From NCBI GenBank assembly GCA_963697355.1, contig CAVONV010000023.1, positions 186,001 through 250,000 of the forward strand: DNA of 64,000 nt. Reading direction: 5' to 3'. Below, piece by piece: positions 60,895 to 64,000 of the stretch (position 1 is the stretch's first letter; every line of letters starts with the position of its first letter). The notes beneath the pieces were generated by a model. That model saw only the letters and a list, made by a program, of their open reading frames with translations, was not told where the DNA came from and did no database searches. The position numbers and the translations under genes are program-made. The DNA is from CAVONV01 sp963697355. GTDB lineage: Bacteria > Acidobacteriota > Vicinamibacteria > Marinacidobacterales > DATDRI01.

Positions 60895-61034
60895 GAACAC
60901 TGCGATAGGCGAACGTCGGTTCGGCTTCTTGGGGTGGAACAGGCGTTGGCCAACCTCGGCGATTCCTTTTTCTCGGTGCGCGAGGATAGTCCGCGAGAGC
61001 CCGGCTTGAGGCCGGGCTCATTGATTTTCAGCCC

Positions 61035-61748
61035 ATGCTCACGTCCTTGATCCTGCTCATCGTTCTACCTCTGTACACCTTGATCGCCGGCTTTTTCGGG
61101 ATACCCTATGCGCTCATTACGGGTGATTCTGCTTGCCTCTATTGGCTGGGTCGCCTTGGCGCACGTCTCGGTTTCGTTATTGCTCGCATTCATATCAACG
61201 TTCACGGGTGGGATTCGAAGAAGGAACCACATGCCATCTATATGATGAACCACTCGAGCAATCTCGATGTCCCTGCTGTCTTCATCAATCTGCCCGGCAA
61301 AGTGAGAGTCCTGGGAAAAAAGGAGCTCTTCAAGTTGCCGGTTCTGGGCCTCGCCATGAGATTGGGAGGCTTCGTACCCGTGGACCGGAGCAATAGGGAG
61401 GCAGCGGTGGCGAGTGTACGTGAAGCTGCCGAAGTGGCGAGAAGCGGCTCATCTTTCCTTATTGCACCCGAAGGAACACGCAGTCGAACCGGAAAGGTAC
61501 TGCGTTTCAAGAAAGGCGCCTTCTACATGGCTATCGACTCCGGTGTTCCAATCCAGCCGATCACTGTCAAAGGAGTCTTCGAGCTCATGCCTCCCGGTAG
61601 CTTTGCCATCAAGTCAGGGACTATCGACGTGATTTTTCACGATCCCGTTCCTACTTCCAACCTCACTCATGATGATAGACACCGATTGATGGAGAAGGTG
61701 CAGGAGATCATATCAAGCCCTTTTGAATCCGACGCGGTGAGTGCGTAG
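61035..61748 (+). CDS. plsC: 1-acyl-sn-glycerol-3-phosphate acyltransferase
   Basis: Membrane acyltransferase making phosphatidic acid from lysophosphatidic acid. 237 residues. An N-terminal hydrophobic anchor (LTSLILLIVLPLYTLIAGFF), catalytic HX4D box NHSSNLD (His73, Asp78), GKKELFKLPVLGLAMRLGGF, and the substrate-binding PEGTRSRTG. The stop overlaps the next start by one base, so the downstream gene is cotranslated. Confidence 0.93.
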   Translation: MLTSLILLIVLPLYTLIAGFFGIPYALITGDSACLYWLGRLGARLGFVIARIHINVHGWDSKKEPHAIYMMNHSSNLDVPAVFINLPGKVRVLGKKELFKLPVLGLAMRLGGFVPVDRSNREAAVASVREAAEVARSGSSFLIAPEGTRSRTGKVLRFKKGAFYMAIDSGVPIQPITVKGVFELMPPGSFAIKSGTIDVIFHDPVPTSNLTHDDRHRLMEKVQEIISSPFESDAVSA

Positions 61749-62545
61749 TGGGTTGGAGACGTCGAAAAGCAGACTTGCGGCTAACCGACGAGGAAGTCTA
61801 TGGCCAGTTGGAAAAGACTGAACGAACAGGCGCATTTTTTCTGTGGCGATATTCTCACTCACAGCTGCTGCAGATGTTCGAGCGTTTCGGCATCCTTGCC
61901 AGGATGAGGGCTCTGGGGTATCCCTCACCACGGCTCACGTTCCACGTCGAAGAGGGCCTTCATCACCTGCTATTCACTACGGAAGGGATCGAAGATCCCC
62001 TGTTGGATCTACGACTCAATGAAGAGTCTCGCATCGTCAGCGGGCAACCGGCGTTGGGCTCAGAGCCTCTGGCCGTGTTGGTGATTCAATGGGTTTCCCT
62101 ACAAAACGTCCGTGGCGACTTCAGTCTCGAGCGCCCTCGGCTACCCGGACAGAACTTTCCGGGTCTTGGGGTGGGCCGTCGGCTCTACCGGCTTTTATGG
62201 AAGATCGCCCGTGAAATTGGGAAAGACGCCCTTTCCGCCTATCCCATGTACTATCACAATGCGGTTTACTATTCGGGTGGTTTTTCGTACTTGAATCCCG
62301 AGAAGAACGGAGAACTGATCGCGCTCCGACGAGACCTCGAGGGAGTGCCTTTGGACACGGTCTCAGATGCGATCAACCGAGGTCAGCTTGTGGAGGCGAC
62401 AACCGGGAAAGCCGTCGACTGGAATCCTGGCGAGATGTATGCTCCCGTTTCGAGCCGGCTGAGCTCCTACTTTTCCGGCGAGGGCTACAAAGCGGAGGTC
62501 GAACGAACTGCTTCCCAGCGGTCTTTTCGGTTAGCTGAGTCTTGA
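61748..62545 (+). CDS. Conserved-looking protein of unknown function coupled to plsC
   Basis: 265 residues from a GTG at 61748 that shares its G with the plsC TAG. No membrane segment or signal peptide, so cytoplasmic. Visible features: a helix-rich N-terminus (RLTDEEVYGQLEKTERTGAF), a central VLVIQWVSLQNVRGDFSLER with LPGQNFPGLGVGRRLYRLLW, and GKDALSAYPMYYHNAVYYSG, an aromatic cluster. The order (acidic loop, then GLGVGRRLY, then helices) is faintly reminiscent of acetyltransferase folds, but no family can be named. One-base overlap implies coupling to phospholipid synthesis. Confidence 0.6.
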   Translation: MGWRRRKADLRLTDEEVYGQLEKTERTGAFFLWRYSHSQLLQMFERFGILARMRALGYPSPRLTFHVEEGLHHLLFTTEGIEDPLLDLRLNEESRIVSGQPALGSEPLAVLVIQWVSLQNVRGDFSLERPRLPGQNFPGLGVGRRLYRLLWKIAREIGKDALSAYPMYYHNAVYYSGGFSYLNPEKNGELIALRRDLEGVPLDTVSDAINRGQLVEATTGKAVDWNPGEMYAPVSSRLSSYFSGEGYKAEVERTASQRSFRLAES

Positions 62546-62600
62546 GACCGCTTTGGTCTCGAGCCCACCTCCTCCTTCCCTTCTTTCCCGCGGTGCTTTC

Positions 62601-62626
62601 TTGTTTGGGCTCTGTAGGGTTATAAT
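62601..62626 (+). promoter_or_regulatory. Candidate promoter of the DUF4388 gene
   Basis: Perfect -10 TATAAT (62621-62626) with a poor -35 (TTGTTT at 62601, spacer 14). About 180 bases of leader precede the TTG start at 62805; no known riboswitch recognised. Confidence 0.35.
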
Positions 62627-62804
62627 TTAAGAAATATCTTTCAACCAGAATGAAGACGGAATCTCGAAGGTAGCGAGAGCTGCGGAGGAGGCTGTACGCT
62701 GGAGCCGTCCCGGAGGCAAGTACGTTGATTTTTTTGCCGCAAGCCCCCGGTTCGCGAGGATTGAAGGCCCGAGCGTCGTACGCGATATGGCGAAGGTAAT
62801 CTAG

Positions 62805-64000
62805 TTGAACAGCACGAACCGACCCGTTGGTATTCCGCTTGAGGGAGAGTTCAACTGCTGGTCCTGCGGTTTCGACCTTCCGGATCTACTGCTGGCAGTC
62901 TGTAGGACCGGCAAGACGGGGCTTTTTCGCTTCCTCAGCTCCGAAGCCGAGAAAACGCTCTTCCTGCGGGAAGGTGAAATCATCTTTGCCAAATCGACCT
63001 CTCAAGATGATCGCTTGGGCGAGTATCTGCTTCGGGAAGGAAAAATCTCCCTTCAAGATCTGTCGAAATGCATTCACCTCATCAAACCTGGGAAACGCCT
63101 TGGCGCCATCCTGGTCGAGAAAGGGCTATTGGGCCCGAAAGAACTGGTTCAGGCTGTCATAGGGCAGATTCGAGCCATTGTGTTGAGCCTCTTTCGTTGG
63201 ACTGAAGCATCGTATGGCTTCAACGAGACGGAGTTGCCGAGCAAGGAGACCATTACGCTCGATATGCCCACGGCTCAACTCATTCTTGATGGAGTCAAGC
63301 TCATCGAGAGCTGGCGTCGGATTACTCAGGGTTTGGGGGAGATGAGCTCGGTTTATCGCAGGGTGTCCGGCAACGAAGAAGTGCTTCGCGGTCTCGACGT
63401 GGATAAGGCAACCCTCGAAGTGCTTGCCAGCATCAGCCGGCCCAAGAGTGTGACCGAGACCTGTGTCGAGTCCGAGCTCGGAGACCTTGAAGTATGCCGC
63501 ATGATGTGGGTGTTCCGTTGCTTCGGCTGGATCGAACAATTGGATCGGGCCGAATCTCGACCAGAAGGGCAAGCGCTCGACCCCAAGTCTGAAACGGTTT
63601 CAACTCGAGAAGCGGTGCCCTCCGCCTCTGAGAAGAAGAAGTCCGCTTCTTCAGAGGAGGAAATCTCGTTTGAGATTATCGAAGGTGAGCCGCTCGAGTC
63701 GCCCAAGAGTTGCGAGATGGCCGGTGCGAGCGCACCGATGGTGGCCACACCGCTAGCTGTGGGGGCTGCAAATGAGGTCAGTCGTAGGGTCCCTGAGCTC
63801 TCGCCGGTAGATCCCCCCGTTGCGGCATCGTTTGCTGAGGTCGATAGAAGTCCCATTGAGGAACCGAAACTTGTGCAGTCCGAGCCGGAAATCGATCTTG
63901 GAGATCCCTTTGAATTCACCGAATCAGATCCTGTGATCGACCTGGGAGCGCCATCCAGCGCGTCAGGATCCGATCCCGTGATCGACTTGGGGACTCCCTT
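62805..64000 (+). CDS. DUF4388 (PATAN-type) signalling protein, 3' end beyond window
   Basis: Open to the right edge, at least 398 residues. The TTG at 62805 follows an in-frame TAG and a GAAGGT site, so no earlier start is possible. The N-terminal DUF4388 domain contains GIPLEGEFNCWSCGFDLPDL, TGKTGLFRFLSSEAEKTLFL, REGEIIFAKS and DRLGEYLLREGKIS, as in two-component-associated proteins of deltaproteobacteria and acidobacteria. After about residue 250 the sequence becomes acidic and Pro/Ser-rich, then repeats a short PxIDLG motif (EPEIDLG, DPVIDLG, DPVIDLG) up to the edge. Probably a scaffold for gliding, polarity or surface signalling; this is inferred from the family. Confidence 0.75.
   Translation, partial: MNSTNRPVGIPLEGEFNCWSCGFDLPDLLLAVCRTGKTGLFRFLSSEAEKTLFLREGEIIFAKSTSQDDRLGEYLLREGKISLQDLSKCIHLIKPGKRLGAILVEKGLLGPKELVQAVIGQIRAIVLSLFRWTEASYGFNETELPSKETITLDMPTAQLILDGVKLIESWRRITQGLGEMSSVYRRVSGNEEVLRGLDVDKATLEVLASISRPKSVTETCVESELGDLEVCRMMWVFRCFGWIEQLDRAESRPEGQALDPKSETVSTREAVPSASEKKKSASSEEEISFEIIEGEPLESPKSCEMAGASAPMVATPLAVGAANEVSRRVPELSPVDPPVAASFAEVDRSPIEEPKLVQSEPEIDLGDPFEFTESDPVIDLGAPSSASGSDPVIDLGTP

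Noticed and set aside
62627..62804. Riboswitch in the leader of the DUF4388 gene.
   Set aside because: The leader is long enough, but I could not match it to any known riboswitch core.

Overview
The window reads as chromosomal DNA of an environmental, Gram-negative, probably aerobic bacterium, most likely an Acidobacteriota member. This is inference from gene content: Ser/Thr kinases of the GPYEILxPIGAGGMGEV type fused to TolB-like and TPR regions, CRTAC1/ASPIC-UnbV FG-GAP proteins, a CarD regulator, a monomeric isocitrate dehydrogenase, a TonB receptor with an N-terminal carboxypeptidase-regulatory-like domain, and many signal-peptide proteins of unknown function. No ribosomal RNA is present to settle the taxonomy.

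Layout. 1-4.2 kb: two closely related Ser/Thr kinase genes flank a higBA toxin-antitoxin pair. 4.3-8.2 kb: a truncated AAA_14 ATPase, a YigI-like thioesterase, a chorismatase, a decayed gene tail and an NHL beta-propeller. 8.5-15.8 kb (minus strand): sugar-phosphate metabolism (pgi, a phosphohexomutase, manA, pgm) with one outer-membrane protein. 16-19.6 kb: an envelope-stress-like htrA / response regulator / histidine kinase unit. 19.8-26.5 kb: lipoprotein, zinc-ribbon membrane protein, strictosidine-synthase-like propeller, glgP and a DUF2959 protein. 26.9-30.3 kb: lower glycolysis (eno, gap, gpmA). 30.4-39.6 kb: secreted proteins, including a SurA-like/DsbA lipoprotein and an OprC/NosA-like copper TonB receptor. 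39.9-47.3 kb: two tandem TPR Ser/Thr kinases behind a large FG-GAP/ASPIC/thioredoxin protein with an in-frame UGA. 47.4-51.5 kb: toxin-antitoxin genes, AAA_14 ATPase and gene fragments. 51.8-57.6 kb: icd, a Kef-type antiporter and an SDR. 57.6-59.3 kb: recombinase remnants ending at a tRNA-Leu(CAA). 59.7-64 kb: carD, a secreted protein, plsC, an unknown gene and a DUF4388 gene cut by the window edge.

The most interesting observation is the gene at 44499-47273. Its reading frame is interrupted once, by a TGA at 45612-45614, and carries on in the same frame with sequence that is plainly the rest of the same protein. Immediately 3' of the UGA is a 10-bp hairpin with a GUC apical loop starting 19 nt downstream, which fits the published description of bacterial SECIS elements. 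This makes it a candidate selenoprotein of the CRTAC1 family, with a C-terminal thioredoxin domain. No selA/B/C/D gene lies in the window, so the claim needs genome context.

Two cautions. First, single-base frameshifts occur in at least six genes, most of them in the first 21 kb, including housekeeping genes (pgi once, pgm three times). Assembly or sequencing error is more likely than real decay for those. Second, several families of palindromic intergenic repeats (AGGGTCAGGCCTC, GGGGACA and a CCGCC-rich family) are scattered through the window and probably represent REP-like elements.
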